From an uncultured Alistipes sp. (GTDB lineage Bacteria > Bacteroidota > Bacteroidia > Bacteroidales > Rikenellaceae), in the NCBI GenBank assembly GCA_900545315.1, contig UQYM01000022.1:1-43614 (forward strand): 43,614 bases of DNA. Reading direction: 5' to 3'. The notes under the pieces were generated by a model. It saw only the letters and a program-made list of their open reading frames with translations. It was not told where the DNA came from and did no database searches. The position numbers were made by a program, and so were the translations under genes. This document shows, piece after piece, positions 33,401 to 42,842 of this stretch (the stretch's first letter is position 1; each line of letters opens with the position of its first letter).

Positions 33401-33697
33401 GGTGCACCTTCCGTATGGTCACTGGGTGTTAATTGCCCGACTCTGCTAAGGTGGCAGTGGCTTGTGTAAAATGATGGATCATCGCCTTGCCGGAAGGAGA
33501 TACCGAGCCTTACTGCATTCATGGAATGTACTCTTCCAGCTAACCGAAGCAGTATTCCTATGTATAATCTTTGTCTTTGATCCGTCGCTTTATGACAAAA
33601 AACTAAGGATTTCGGAAAGATTATCTCACTCTTTTTCGGTTTGACCACACTCGATTATCCAATATAAATTCGTACTTTTATAAAAAATGTATGGATC

Positions 33698-34327
33698 ATG
33701 TTGAAACGGATTGTTTTGTTGTCGTTGTTGAGTGCTTTGACGGGCTTGGCGGTACAGGCTTCGTCGCTTGTCCAGGGGCGAATTTACCTCAAGGACGGTC
33801 GTGTCATTGAGTGCGCCGAGAAGGATCGCATTGAAATTCCCCGCTACTCTCGGGATGTCAAACTTCTGCGTCGAGCCTTCTACAAAGACAAAAGCAAAGA
33901 GACATATCCCTTTGAAGCAGTGGATTCGATTGTTTGCTGGCACGTTGCTGCTCCCGACCATCTACGGACCTTCATTCCGGCTGAGCAGATTGGCTGGATG
34001 TGGGTGTACATGGAGACTCCCTATATTGGCGCATATGTTTACTCCGAAAAAGGGTTTGGCATTGATAATAATGGCGGAATAGAGGTGCTGTACAAACAGC
34101 GATCTTTGAGTCGTTCACGAACAGCCTATTATCTGCGTAAAACGGGTGATACGGAATTTCAGGATGTTGGGTCAGCCAGTCGAAATGCGAAGGAGGGGTT
34201 TCGGGAGCGGATTGTAGAGTACATTTCTGACGATCCTGCTTTGGCTGAGCTTATTCGCCAAACCCGTACCTCGAATCGCAGTAAGATCATACTGATGCTT
34301 GAGGATTACGTTCCACAAAATGATTGA
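33698..34327 (+). CDS. Secreted hypothetical protein, 209 aa
   Basis: 209 residues. Signal peptide MLKRIVLLSLLSALTGLAVQ, then GRIYLKDGRVIECAEKDRIE, a beta-rich first domain, and IGWMWVYMETPYIGAYVYSEKG. The strand-turn-strand (LKDGRVIEC) resembles the one in the next gene (LKSGEKVDCYI), so the two may be distant paralogs. No enzyme motif. It is 28 bases from that next gene. Confidence 0.7.
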   Translation: MLKRIVLLSLLSALTGLAVQASSLVQGRIYLKDGRVIECAEKDRIEIPRYSRDVKLLRRAFYKDKSKETYPFEAVDSIVCWHVAAPDHLRTFIPAEQIGWMWVYMETPYIGAYVYSEKGFGIDNNGGIEVLYKQRSLSRSRTAYYLRKTGDTEFQDVGSASRNAKEGFRERIVEYISDDPALAELIRQTRTSNRSKIILMLEDYVPQND

Positions 34328-34354
34328 GTGTTTACCCCCTAAATAGAGGTAGTT

Positions 34355-35104
34355 ATGAAACATTTATTCTTTTGTTGTTTATCGGTTCTGTGTGTCACGG
34401 TTGGCACGATTTTCCAGGCCACAGCCAAAGATCCGGAGGATCTTGAATCCGATCACGTGATTGTCACACTCAAGTCGGGTGAGAAGGTTGATTGTTATAT
34501 TCTCCGCGGATGGCATGCAGAAAGTTCCGTTTTTAAAAATGAGAACTTCTCTTTCAAAGTCCTCAAAACTCCGGAAGACAGGGAGCCCATTGTCTATACG
34601 GCCGATGATGTTGTGAGCATTGACTATGTCGAAATGACCGAAAATCACCCGGACGGTCTTCGTTGGGAGTCTCATCCGCTTGCCAGACCCAACTTTGCAA
34701 GCCGTTATAATACCATCCAGCGTCTGTTTTGTGTGGACAAGGTGGGCAAAAACGCCACAACCTACTGGTGGAAAATATGGGTTGCATCAGGTATCAATGG
34801 CATGAGCCGGTCACTCCAGACCAATTTCGGTATTCGTTTCCACAATGATCCAGAAGGGATTGTTTATCCCTACATGTTGGTCAATTCGGTATTGATGAAG
34901 GATCGCTATCCTGGGCTTCAGGATTTCTGCAAGAAGTGGTTCAAGGGTCCTGAAGGCAAGGTTCACAAGCATGAGGCGGAGGAGGATGACTCTTGGATTC
35001 TCGATATGTACGATGCCTATTTGGAGCAGATGGGAGACGCTGCCGCTGATCTGCCCCGACCGATTCCTGATAAGAAAGCCGATAAGAACAATAACGAGAA
35101 GTAG
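34355..35104 (+). CDS. Secreted hypothetical protein, 249 aa
   Basis: 249 residues with signal peptide MKHLFFCCLSVLCVTVGTIF. It carries VTLKSGEKVDCYILRGW near the N-terminus, the same kind of segment as the gene before it, then a middle region with RWESHPLARPNF and a charged, Lys/Asn-rich C-terminus (DKKADKNNNEK). No known domain. Probably co-transcribed with the previous gene. Confidence 0.7.
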   Translation: MKHLFFCCLSVLCVTVGTIFQATAKDPEDLESDHVIVTLKSGEKVDCYILRGWHAESSVFKNENFSFKVLKTPEDREPIVYTADDVVSIDYVEMTENHPDGLRWESHPLARPNFASRYNTIQRLFCVDKVGKNATTYWWKIWVASGINGMSRSLQTNFGIRFHNDPEGIVYPYMLVNSVLMKDRYPGLQDFCKKWFKGPEGKVHKHEAEEDDSWILDMYDAYLEQMGDAAADLPRPIPDKKADKNNNEK

Positions 35105-35461
35105 TTCCGTTATCTATTTCGAGTTCCATGATGTCGAACACCTGTGCAGGGTGCGACGTTGTGGAACTTTACTTTTGCAGGTTTCCGAAGTTGTTTTTTG
35201 CCCTCAATGCAAGGAACGCTCCCTGAGGCGAAAAAATGTAAAAAATGGAGCGTTGTTCTGTCGGTCTGTGCAGGTCAGCTTTCTCAAAAAATGTTGATTT
35301 GCAGAGGGAAAATTTACCGGCCAAACAAGCAAGAATGTCATTTAGCCAGTTGCCGATTTATACAAATGATAAATGGCTCGTAACCTGTAAATTGAAACAA
35401 TTGATTCAGCGGTTTTTTGAAACGTTTTTTAGGACAATCAAACAATATGGGAAGTAACACA
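35105..35461. other. Gene-free spacer
   Basis: No gene supported. AACGCTCC / GGAGCGTT at about 35215-35267 could pair over a long loop; I see nothing else. Confidence 0.35.
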
Positions 35462-35845
35462 ATGAAACTATTAAAACCTATTGATTACATCTGGTGTGTA
35501 GGAGAGGTAAACCACAAGCGGAGAACGGGGCCAGGTGATGGGGAGACCTTGATTATGGTCTGTTGGTATTTGGATATTTTGTTTCCTGTGATCACGTTTG
35601 TTTATAGGTTGGGGTTGGATCGCATGGTGATGACCCTGATTAGTTTAATCTTAATTGTTATTCCTTTTGTCTTTTGTCGATGGAGGTATAATCAGAGTCG
35701 TCGGGAAGCCATTCTGCAACGGTATCGTTGCGAACGTCCGGGCCGGGCTTTGCTGTGGATCTGGGGCGCCATTGTGGTGATTGCCGGCATCGAAGCTGTT
35801 CTCATGATGTGTGGGGGACTATGGGCGAATGGGAATGTGTCGTAA
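35462..35845 (+). CDS. Small inner-membrane protein, 127 aa
   Basis: About 127 residues from ATG 35462 (a start at 35447 adds 5). Hydrophobic segments: VCWYLDILFPVITFVYRL, LISLILIVIPFVFCRW, and ALLWIWGAIVVIAGIEAVLM, with a basic loop (NQSRREAILQRYR) between the second and third. Three membrane helices. Function unknown; no homology recognised. Confidence 0.6.
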   Translation: MKLLKPIDYIWCVGEVNHKRRTGPGDGETLIMVCWYLDILFPVITFVYRLGLDRMVMTLISLILIVIPFVFCRWRYNQSRREAILQRYRCERPGRALLWIWGAIVVIAGIEAVLMMCGGLWANGNVS

Positions 35846-36297
35846 GGCTCTTTTTTTTGCAAGCAGTCGATATTGATCTGACCTATTAGTTTCTCTTCTG
35901 AAGGGGAATCGCCAACACGAATCAATAAAGATATTGTGCGCAGATTTTGAACAACAATACCTCGATCTGTTTGGCGTTATTTTTATTGATTTGTCTGCCA
36001 TTGCGAAGAGCTTCCTTAAACACACAGGTCGCGTAGTGTGGCAGGCAAATTTGGGCTCTCCTTTAGGTGACGTTAAAGTCAGGTTTATCAGCTTCTCCCC
36101 GAATCCAATTTTAATTGTGTGGGCTGATTGAGGGGAAGCTGGGCGAACGCTGTTGCCTTGTCGAAGGGGGCGTTGGAGATTTTGATTTTTTGGTTGCCCA
36201 GTTGTTGTTAAGTCCGGTTGATTTCGCATATTTTGGGAAGCGTGACCGTTGTTTTGAAGAAAAAATCGTAAATTTCGACAATCAAAAAACTGAGTAT
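35846..36297. other. Gene-free spacer upstream of the M16 gene
   Basis: No gene. TTG at 36249-36251, 17-base spacer, TAAATTTC at 36269-36276 is a promoter-like pair one base off the consensus. Confidence 0.4.
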
Positions 36298-39126
36298 ATG
36301 AAGAAAACGTTGTTTTATCCATTACTGATGACTACGATGATAGTGGGCCTAAGCGGCTGTAAAGAGGAGGACAAAGTCTCCCTGAAGTATGAAAAATATA
36401 CGTTGGACAATGGTTTGGAGGTGGTTTTGCACGAGGACCATTCCGATCCGACGGTTTCGATGGCCATTGCCTACCATGTGGGAAGCAGTCGGGAAAAACC
36501 GGGGAAGACCGGTTTTGCGCACTTTTTTGAGCACATGTTGTTCCAGCGTTCCGAGAACTTGCCTCGCAATGCCTTTTTCCAAAAGATTACCGACATGGGG
36601 GGCAACTTCAATGGCTGGACTGCGAATGATATGACCGTCTATTTCGAGTCGGTGCCCCGCGATGCGCTGGAAAAGATTCTGTGGATGGAGTCGGACCGTA
36701 TGGGTTATTTTATCAATACGGTGACCGAGGGGGGCTTGAAACGGGAAATTGATGTGGTTTCCAACGAGAAACGTCAATATGAGAATGCTCCTTACGGTTT
36801 GATGAGTGAATTGTTGGATAAAAACCTTTTCCCGAAAGGACATCCGTACAGTTGGGAGGTAATTGGAGAGATTCCCGATTTGCGCAGTGCGACGGTGGAG
36901 GATGTGAAGGAGTTTTACAACAAGTATTACACGCCGAGTAACGCTACATTGGTACTGGCTGGAGATTTTAACAAGGCACAGGCCAAAGAGTTGATTCAGA
37001 AATATTTTGGTGAGATTCCGGCACGTCCGAAGCCAGAGACTCCGAAGGTACAGAACATTACGTTGGATTCGACCAAACGGATTTCGTATGAGGATCCGTT
37101 CTGCAATGCACCGATGATTGTTTTGGGGTATCCGTCCGTGGAGATGTACAATGAGGATGGATATGCACTCGACTTTTTGTGTAATCTGTTGGCTGGGGAT
37201 AAAAAATCACCGGTTTACAAGGTGTTGGTAGAGGAGCGTAAATTAGTCCCGAATGTCTATATGGCGAACAGTCAGTTAGAGATTGCCGGTATGATCCGCT
37301 TGATTGCGACTACCTTCCCTGGAGTAAATCTGAATGATGTCTATGAGGGTTATCAGGAGGCACTGGCACGTTTTGAGAAGGAGGGTATTGATCCTAAAGA
37401 TCTCGAACGTTACAAGACCATGGAGGAGACCCGACTCTACAACAACTTTGTTTCGAATCTGGACAAAGCCCAGAATATGGCTTTGAATAATATCTTTGGT
37501 GGCGCTCCTGACCGGTCGTTGAAGGAGTTGGCGAAGTATCAGGCTGTGACCCCCGAAGATGTGATGCGGGTTTACAACAAGTATATCAAGAACAAGCCTT
37601 ATTTGGGACTCAGTATTGTGCCGACAGGTGAATCGGCTTTGGTACTGACCGGTTCGGTACCGGCGGTTGTGGATCAGGAGTCGATCGAGGAGCAGGAGCT
37701 GAACTCTCAGAGTGGAGCTATTGTTGATGATCCGTATGAACGTACACCGTCGTCGTTTGATCGCAGTGTTGAGCCTGCTTTGTTGTCGAATACGCCAGAG
37801 TTGAATCTTCCGAAGATTTGGAATGATTCGCTCAGCAACGGAATGAAGGTCAGTGGACTGGTTTACGATGAGTTGCCGTTGGTTAACTTTACGATCGAGT
37901 TGAGCCATGGTTTGCTGACTGACACGCCAGAGAAGGCTGGTTTGGCATCGCTGACGGCCAATATGCTCAACGAGGGTACGGCCTCCAAGACGCCTGCCGA
38001 ACTGGAAGAGGCCATTGGTCAACTTGGAGCGCAGCTTTCGTTCCAGTCGGGTATCGAGAGTATGGTTTTGTCGGGTAGCTGCCTGAAGAAGAACTATTCG
38101 CAGGTAATGGCGCTGGTGGAGGAGATGTTGTTGCATCCGCGTTGGGATACGGCTGCATTTGCTCAGGTGAAGAGCCGTATGCTCGACGATATGCGCTATA
38201 ATATGACCCAGCCCGATATGATTGCTCAGCTCTATTTCCGTCGTCTGGTCTTTGGGTCGTCGTCGATTTTGAGCTTTGCTGCGGACGGGACCGAACAGAC
38301 GCTTTCGGCTTTGACGTTGGACGATGTGAAGAATTACTATGAGACCCACTTGTCGCCTTCGGTGGCCAAGATGAGTTTTGTCGGTGGCTTGAATCAGAAA
38401 GAGGTGGTTGCTTCGTTGGCTTCGTTGGAGAAGAACTGGAAAGCCAAGGAGGTGAAGAATCTCTCTACCGAGTATCTTGCTCCTGTGGCGTGGAAACCGG
38501 AGAGCAAGGTCTATTTCATTGACTATCCTGGAGCACGTCAGTCATACATTTTGATCGGGAAACCGGCCATGTCGATCAAGGCTCCTGATGCCTATCCGGC
38601 AGTGGTGGTCAATGACCGGCTGGGTGCAAGCTCCAAAGGGTTGCTGTTTGACATTCTTCGCCTGAAACATGGTTATACTTATGGGGCCTATTCGAACTTT
38701 GCACAGGGGCTGTACAACAACTATTTTGCTGCTCGTTCGAGTGTTCAGGCGACGGTGACCAAAGAGTCGTTAGCTCTGTTCCGCGATATTTTGTCGGGTT
38801 ATGGTAGCCTCTATTCGCAGGAGGATCTGGATCAGACCCGTACGACTCTATTGCGAACGATGTACGGTTCGTTTGAGACGCCTAAGGCTTTGTTGGGCAT
38901 GTTGCGGACGATCGATGCTTACGATCTTCCGGAGGATTATTTGATGCAGCGTGTTCAGACCCTGAAAGCGATGACGCTGGATCAAGCCAAGGAGGTCATT
39001 GCCAAAGATTTGAACTTTGGCGAGATGGTCATTGTGGTTGTCGGTGATGCGAAGAGCCAGTTGGCGGGTGTAAAATCCCTCAATTTGGGGAAAGTTGAGT
39101 TGGTACAAAGCCAGGCGACCAAGTAG
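36298..39126 (+). CDS. M16 family zinc metallopeptidase, double-domain lipoprotein
   Basis: 942 residues from ATG 36298 (an upstream in-frame extension to 36115 was rejected because the signal begins at 36298). N-terminus MKKTLFYPLLMTTMIVGLSG with Cys right after is a lipobox. Active-site HFFEH (75-79, inverted zinc motif HxxEH) and Glu of VVSNEKRQYE lie in the first peptidase half; the second half (from about 500) has no such motif and should be structural. M16 enzymes cut short peptides. A terminator follows. Probably periplasmic or outer-membrane anchored. Confidence 0.93.
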   Translation: MKKTLFYPLLMTTMIVGLSGCKEEDKVSLKYEKYTLDNGLEVVLHEDHSDPTVSMAIAYHVGSSREKPGKTGFAHFFEHMLFQRSENLPRNAFFQKITDMGGNFNGWTANDMTVYFESVPRDALEKILWMESDRMGYFINTVTEGGLKREIDVVSNEKRQYENAPYGLMSELLDKNLFPKGHPYSWEVIGEIPDLRSATVEDVKEFYNKYYTPSNATLVLAGDFNKAQAKELIQKYFGEIPARPKPETPKVQNITLDSTKRISYEDPFCNAPMIVLGYPSVEMYNEDGYALDFLCNLLAGDKKSPVYKVLVEERKLVPNVYMANSQLEIAGMIRLIATTFPGVNLNDVYEGYQEALARFEKEGIDPKDLERYKTMEETRLYNNFVSNLDKAQNMALNNIFGGAPDRSLKELAKYQAVTPEDVMRVYNKYIKNKPYLGLSIVPTGESALVLTGSVPAVVDQESIEEQELNSQSGAIVDDPYERTPSSFDRSVEPALLSNTPELNLPKIWNDSLSNGMKVSGLVYDELPLVNFTIELSHGLLTDTPEKAGLASLTANMLNEGTASKTPAELEEAIGQLGAQLSFQSGIESMVLSGSCLKKNYSQVMALVEEMLLHPRWDTAAFAQVKSRMLDDMRYNMTQPDMIAQLYFRRLVFGSSSILSFAADGTEQTLSALTLDDVKNYYETHLSPSVAKMSFVGGLNQKEVVASLASLEKNWKAKEVKNLSTEYLAPVAWKPESKVYFIDYPGARQSYILIGKPAMSIKAPDAYPAVVVNDRLGASSKGLLFDILRLKHGYTYGAYSNFAQGLYNNYFAARSSVQATVTKESLALFRDILSGYGSLYSQEDLDQTRTTLLRTMYGSFETPKALLGMLRTIDAYDLPEDYLMQRVQTLKAMTLDQAKEVIAKDLNFGEMVIVVVGDAKSQLAGVKSLNLGKVELVQSQATK

Positions 39127-39202
39127 CAACGTCTATTTGCATCGGGGTGCTTGTTGAGGCACGTTACTCTTCATGACGTAAGAACGATGCTGAGATATTT
39201 TG

Positions 39203-39237
39203 AAGGGGAGCGGATCGGAAGGTCCGCTCCCCTTTTT
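39203..39237 (+). terminator. Terminator of the M16 peptidase gene
   Basis: AAGGGGAGCGGA (39203-39214), 8-base loop, TCCGCTCCCCTT (39223-39234), T-run. Twelve pairs, perfect. Confidence 0.92.
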
Positions 39238-39272
39238 ATTTGTGGTTGGAAGGGGAAGATGACACAGCCATA

Positions 39273-39380
39273 TTTTTATTCTTGTTTTTATTCTTGTTTT
39301 TACCCTCATTCTCATTCTCATTCTCACTCTCATTCTCATTCTCACCCTCACCCTCACCCTTACTCTTACTCTTACCCCCA
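39273..39380. repeat. Hexanucleotide microsatellite, about 18 units
   Basis: Units such as TTTTTA, TTCTTG, CCCTCA, TTCTCA, CTCTCA, CCCTTA and CTCTTA follow in exact 6-base register from 39273 to 39380. The sequence drifts in steps, as if units spread by slippage. Encodes repeated dipeptides (HS/HP or RV/RM) in some frames, none of which looks like a gene. Confidence 0.9.
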
Positions 39381-39736
39381 CCGCACTTTTCGGGCAAGGG
39401 GGCTTGGTTGTACATTTTATTGATTAAAGGATATATTTTATGTAGGCCATTTAGAGGGTGGAAGGTGATGGTTGGGAGGGCATGAACTTGTGTTTGCTTT
39501 TTACATAGTGTCGCTTCACGTGTAGCATGCCATCGTTTTATTGATCAATGAAAAACTTTTGCCGGTTTTATGCCTCTCGTGTTTAGAGGTCCAACAGATT
39601 GCCTTTCCGAAAATCTTATACCATGTCGTGGGTTGTGCTTTGCAGGATGGGCTGACCGTTGGTCGAGTGCTGCCTCATTCTAAAGTTTTATTGCCAAAGA
39701 TTCGCACGGTTTCAACTCAGTAAATACTTAAAATAG

Positions 39737-39773
39737 AGAGTCCTGCGATTCATGCGAATCGCAGGACTCTTTT
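39737..39773. terminator. Bidirectional terminator after the M3 peptidase gene
   Basis: AGAGTCCTGCGATTC (39737-39751), loop ATGC, exact complement (39756-39770), TTT. It lies 40 bases beyond the M3 stop and ends that leftward gene, and can also stop rightward transcripts. Confidence 0.85.
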
Positions 39774-39813
39774 CGAATAGTTTGCTATTATCGTAGGAAC
39801 GGCCAGGACGGGA

Positions 39814-42018
39814 TTATCTGGTGGTGTCGATCTCGCCGATAATGCGACGGATCGAGGCATTACGTGCAGCGGTATCGATGGGTGCTGGCAGTGCAGTGGA
39901 GTCGGTCTCCACCTCGATCAATCCACGGCCGGCCATCAACGGTTTGATATCGGGCTCGTGACCACGGAATTTTTTGTAAAGCTCCATACCGGGCTCGCTG
40001 CCACCGCGTTCCAGAATGTTTTTGCGGTACGATTCAGCAGTCGGACGATCGAAGATATCACCGCTCTCAACAAAGGCCTGGTAGGCATCTTTATCCAATA
40101 CTTCCGCCCAGATGTAGCTGTAATAACCGGCTGCATATCCGCCGCCGAAGATGTGTGCGAAGTAGGGGTAACGGTAGCGTGGTTCAATTTGCGGAATCAA
40201 TCCCCGTTTTTCGTTGAGCATCTGCTTTTCAAAACGGTTCAGGTCGATCGGTTTATATTCGGTAATGGTGTGGATGTCCAGGTCGGAAAGTGACGCAGCC
40301 AGCAGCTCGGTGGTGGTAAAGCCTTGATTGAATAGTGAGCTGCGGCGGATCTTCTCGATCAAATCTTCCGGCATGGGGGCTCCGTTCTGGTAGTGTTTGG
40401 CGTACATGCGTAACATGGCCGGTTCGAATGCCCAGTTTTCCATGATCTGTGAAGGCAGCTCGACGAAATCCTGCTCAACGCCAGCCAGCCCGGTGTATTT
40501 GACTTGCGAGAAGAGGCTGTGCAGTGCGTGACCGAACTCGTGGAAGAGGGTTTCGGCGTCGTCGAGATTGAGCAGAGCCACGCCGTTTTTGGTTGCCGGA
40601 CGGCTGACATTGGCCACAATTGTAACCACTGGAGCGACCCGTTTCCCGTTTTCGTAGTGGGCATCCCGGTAGGTTCCGCACCAAGCACCGCCCTGTTTGC
40701 CGGGACGTGGATAGAAGTCGAAATAGAGAATGCCCAGATGGCTGTTATCCTTGTCGAGCACTTCATAGGCAACGCATTCGGGGTGATACACCGGAACGGA
40801 TACCGGACGGAAGGTGATTCCCCACAGCCGGTTGCTGAGTTGGAATATGCCTTGTAATACATTGCTCAGCGAGAGGTAGGGGCGTAACTCCTCTTCGTTG
40901 AGGTCATATTTCTGTTTGCGCACCTTTTCTGCGTAGTACCACCAGTCCCACGATTCGAAGCTGTCATCACCGGTTTCGGCCTTTTTGATGGCTTTCATCT
41001 CTTCGAGCTCTTTCTTGGCCAACTCAAGCGAGGGTTTCCACAGCTGGTCGAGCAGTGCGTAAGCGTTTTCTGGGGTTTTGGCCATCTCTTCGTCCAGAGC
41101 GAAGGCGGCGTAGGAGGGGTAACCCAATAGTTTTGCCTTGTCGAGGCGCAGTTTGACAATTTGATTGATGATCTCGCGGTTGTCAGAGCTGTCCCCGTGG
41201 CTGCAACGCTCGAGGTAGGCTTTGTACATTTTTTCACGCAGATCCCGGCGATCGGAGTAGGTAAGGAAGGGGATCAGACTCGGTTTGCTGAGGGTGAAGA
41301 TCCATACGCCCTCCTTTTTGCGGTTCAGGGCTTCGGTGTTGGCGGCCGTTTGGATCGACGAGGGCAGACCTTTCAGATCGTTCGGATTATCGATCACTAA
41401 GGTAAAGGCGTTGTTGTCGGCCAGCAGGTTGTTGTTGAACTGTACGCTGAGCGTTGAGAGCTGTTCGTTCACCTGTTTGAGCTCTTTTTTCTGTTCTGGG
41501 GTCAGCAGCGCTCCGGCCCGAACAAAACGGTCGTAGATCAGTTCGGTCAGCCGTTTTTGTTGCGGATCGGCGAGCTGGTCCCGTTGGTCGTAAACCGCTT
41601 TGACCTTGTTGAACAGGCGGTCGTTCAGATAGATATTGTCGAAATGTGCCGAAACCATCGGTGAGAGCTCCATGTCCAGCTCCTGCATTTGGGCGTTGCT
41701 TTCGGCGGCATTCAGCAGCGAAAAGGTGGTGTAGGCGTTGGTCAGGATCTGCCCGCTGCGGTCCAGTGCCTCGATCACGTTGGCGAAAGAGGGGATTTCG
41801 GTGTTGCGGACGATCGAATCGATTTGGGCGTTGTGTTGCCGAATGCCCTCTTCGATAGCAGGTTTGAAATGTTCGGCTTTGATCCGGTCGAAAGGCGGAA
41901 CTCCGAATGGAGTATTCCAGGTTTCGAGCAGCGGATTGGCAGTTTGGGAGCTGTTTTTGCATCCGGTAAAAGTGACCATGGCCGTAGCGATTAGGATCAG
42001 TGCGGATAATTTTTTCAT
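39814..42018 (-). CDS. dcp: M3 family peptidase, peptidyl-dipeptidase Dcp type (lipoprotein)
   Basis: 734 residues. Signal MKKLSALILIATAMVTFTGC is a clear lipobox. Zinc site HEFGH at 493-497 within ETLFHEFGHALHSLFSQV, and the following Glu of the helix two turns on, fit M3A/Dcp. Dcp removes dipeptides from peptide C-termini. The lipobox suggests periplasmic or outer-membrane location, unlike the cytosolic E. coli form, as in other Bacteroidota. Divergent from rsmE. Confidence 0.93.
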   Translation of the reverse strand: MKKLSALILIATAMVTFTGCKNSSQTANPLLETWNTPFGVPPFDRIKAEHFKPAIEEGIRQHNAQIDSIVRNTEIPSFANVIEALDRSGQILTNAYTTFSLLNAAESNAQMQELDMELSPMVSAHFDNIYLNDRLFNKVKAVYDQRDQLADPQQKRLTELIYDRFVRAGALLTPEQKKELKQVNEQLSTLSVQFNNNLLADNNAFTLVIDNPNDLKGLPSSIQTAANTEALNRKKEGVWIFTLSKPSLIPFLTYSDRRDLREKMYKAYLERCSHGDSSDNREIINQIVKLRLDKAKLLGYPSYAAFALDEEMAKTPENAYALLDQLWKPSLELAKKELEEMKAIKKAETGDDSFESWDWWYYAEKVRKQKYDLNEEELRPYLSLSNVLQGIFQLSNRLWGITFRPVSVPVYHPECVAYEVLDKDNSHLGILYFDFYPRPGKQGGAWCGTYRDAHYENGKRVAPVVTIVANVSRPATKNGVALLNLDDAETLFHEFGHALHSLFSQVKYTGLAGVEQDFVELPSQIMENWAFEPAMLRMYAKHYQNGAPMPEDLIEKIRRSSLFNQGFTTTELLAASLSDLDIHTITEYKPIDLNRFEKQMLNEKRGLIPQIEPRYRYPYFAHIFGGGYAAGYYSYIWAEVLDKDAYQAFVESGDIFDRPTAESYRKNILERGGSEPGMELYKKFRGHEPDIKPLMAGRGLIEVETDSTALPAPIDTAARNASIRRIIGEIDTTR

Positions 42019-42058
42019 GTTGTCTGAGAAATTGTCGTGTAAGTACAGCTTGTTGTTG

Positions 42059-42066
42059 TATCTTTG
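42059..42066 (+). promoter_or_regulatory. -7 box of rsmE
   Basis: TATCTTTG, exact match to TAnnTTTG, 45 bases before the rsmE ATG at 42111. The best TTG upstream is 24 bases away, a bit far. Confidence 0.55.
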
Positions 42067-42110
42067 CAGTGCAAATTTTCGCTGATAAAATTAGATAAAA
42101 TCCTCGGCCC

Positions 42111-42836
42111 ATGCAACTTTTCTATGCGCCGGACCTCGATACGGATACCGGTACATATCTTTTTTCGGAAGAGGAGTCCAAACATTGTGTACGGGTTTTA
42201 CGGTTGACGGAGGGTGATTCGCTCCATTTGACCGATGGACGTGGCTTGTTGTGTCGGGCCGAGATTGTTGAGGCCTCGCCCAAACACTGCCGCGTGGAGA
42301 TCCGTGAACGTTGGTCCGAATACGGTCGCCGCAGTTATGAGTTGGTGATGGCGGTTGCGCCCACCAAAAACAGCGATCGTTTCGAATGGTTTGTCGAGAA
42401 GGCGACGGAGATCGGTATTGATCGGATCGTGCCGTTGTTGACCGATCGTTGTGAGCGGCGGGTGCTCAAAACCGACCGTCTCGAAAAGGTGGCCACCAGT
42501 GCCATGAAACAATCCCTGAAGGCTTATCATCCTGTGATCGATGCGCTGACTCCGTTTCGGGAGTTGGTAGCTCAGCCTTTTGATGGTGTGAAACTGATTG
42601 CCCATTGTGAAGAGAATATGCCACGCCGGTATATCGGCAAACTGGTTCCGGCGGCGAGTCGGACGATGGTGCTGATTGGTCCGGAGGGGGATTTTTCGCC
42701 CGAAGAGATCGCCTTGGCACACCAATACGGCTTTGAGGATGTCTCGCTGGGCCACAGCCGTCTGCGGACCGAAACGGCTGCTGTTACGGCGGTAGCGGAT
42801 GTAGCCTTTATCAATGAATCCACCCTGAACAACTGA
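42111..42836 (+). CDS. rsmE: 16S rRNA (uracil1498-N3)-methyltransferase
   Basis: 241 residues, the full length of RsmE. It methylates U1498 of 16S rRNA using a SPOUT (knotted) fold. Visible: N-terminal PUA-like part with KHCVRVLRLTEGD, FVEKATEIGIDRIVPL, the SAM knot VLIGPEGDFSPEEIALA, and LGHSRLRTETAA at the end. The next gene follows in 6 bases, suggesting co-transcription with the membrane subunit. Confidence 0.95.
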   Translation: MQLFYAPDLDTDTGTYLFSEEESKHCVRVLRLTEGDSLHLTDGRGLLCRAEIVEASPKHCRVEIRERWSEYGRRSYELVMAVAPTKNSDRFEWFVEKATEIGIDRIVPLLTDRCERRVLKTDRLEKVATSAMKQSLKAYHPVIDALTPFRELVAQPFDGVKLIAHCEENMPRRYIGKLVPAASRTMVLIGPEGDFSPEEIALAHQYGFEDVSLGHSRLRTETAAVTAVADVAFINESTLNN

Positions 42837-42842
42837 TAAACG

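Larger units (their letters stand above)
32505..33697. other. Spacer with hairpin and decayed AraC remnant
   Basis: 1193 bases without an intact gene. A stem at 32570-32584 / 32594-32608 (15 pairs, two G-T) follows the lipoprotein gene and could stop its transcript. A leftward AraC-type remnant is at 33159-33400. An open frame of 242 residues leftward (32920-33648) was judged spurious. Confidence 0.5.
39127..39813. other. Spacer with hexamer array and two terminators
   Basis: No gene supported. The M16 terminator at 39203-39237, an 18-unit hexamer array at 39273-39380, and the terminator at 39737-39773 are the features. Confidence 0.65.

Noticed and set aside
32920..33648. A 242-residue leftward open frame
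   Set aside because: Cys/Arg/Phe-rich, low-complexity, no family; the poly-T stretch creates FFF. The AraC-like signal is in another frame of the same strand.
35819..36322. A 167-residue leftward open frame in the spacer before the M16 gene
   Set aside because: Overlaps the M16 start and its promoter, and has no family-like segments.
39278..39380. CRISPR-like array
   Set aside because: Units are 6 bases in register with no separate spacers, and no cas genes are in the window.
39133..39423. Frames with repeated RV/RM or HS/HP dipeptides
   Set aside because: Translations of the hexamer microsatellite; no independent support for a gene.
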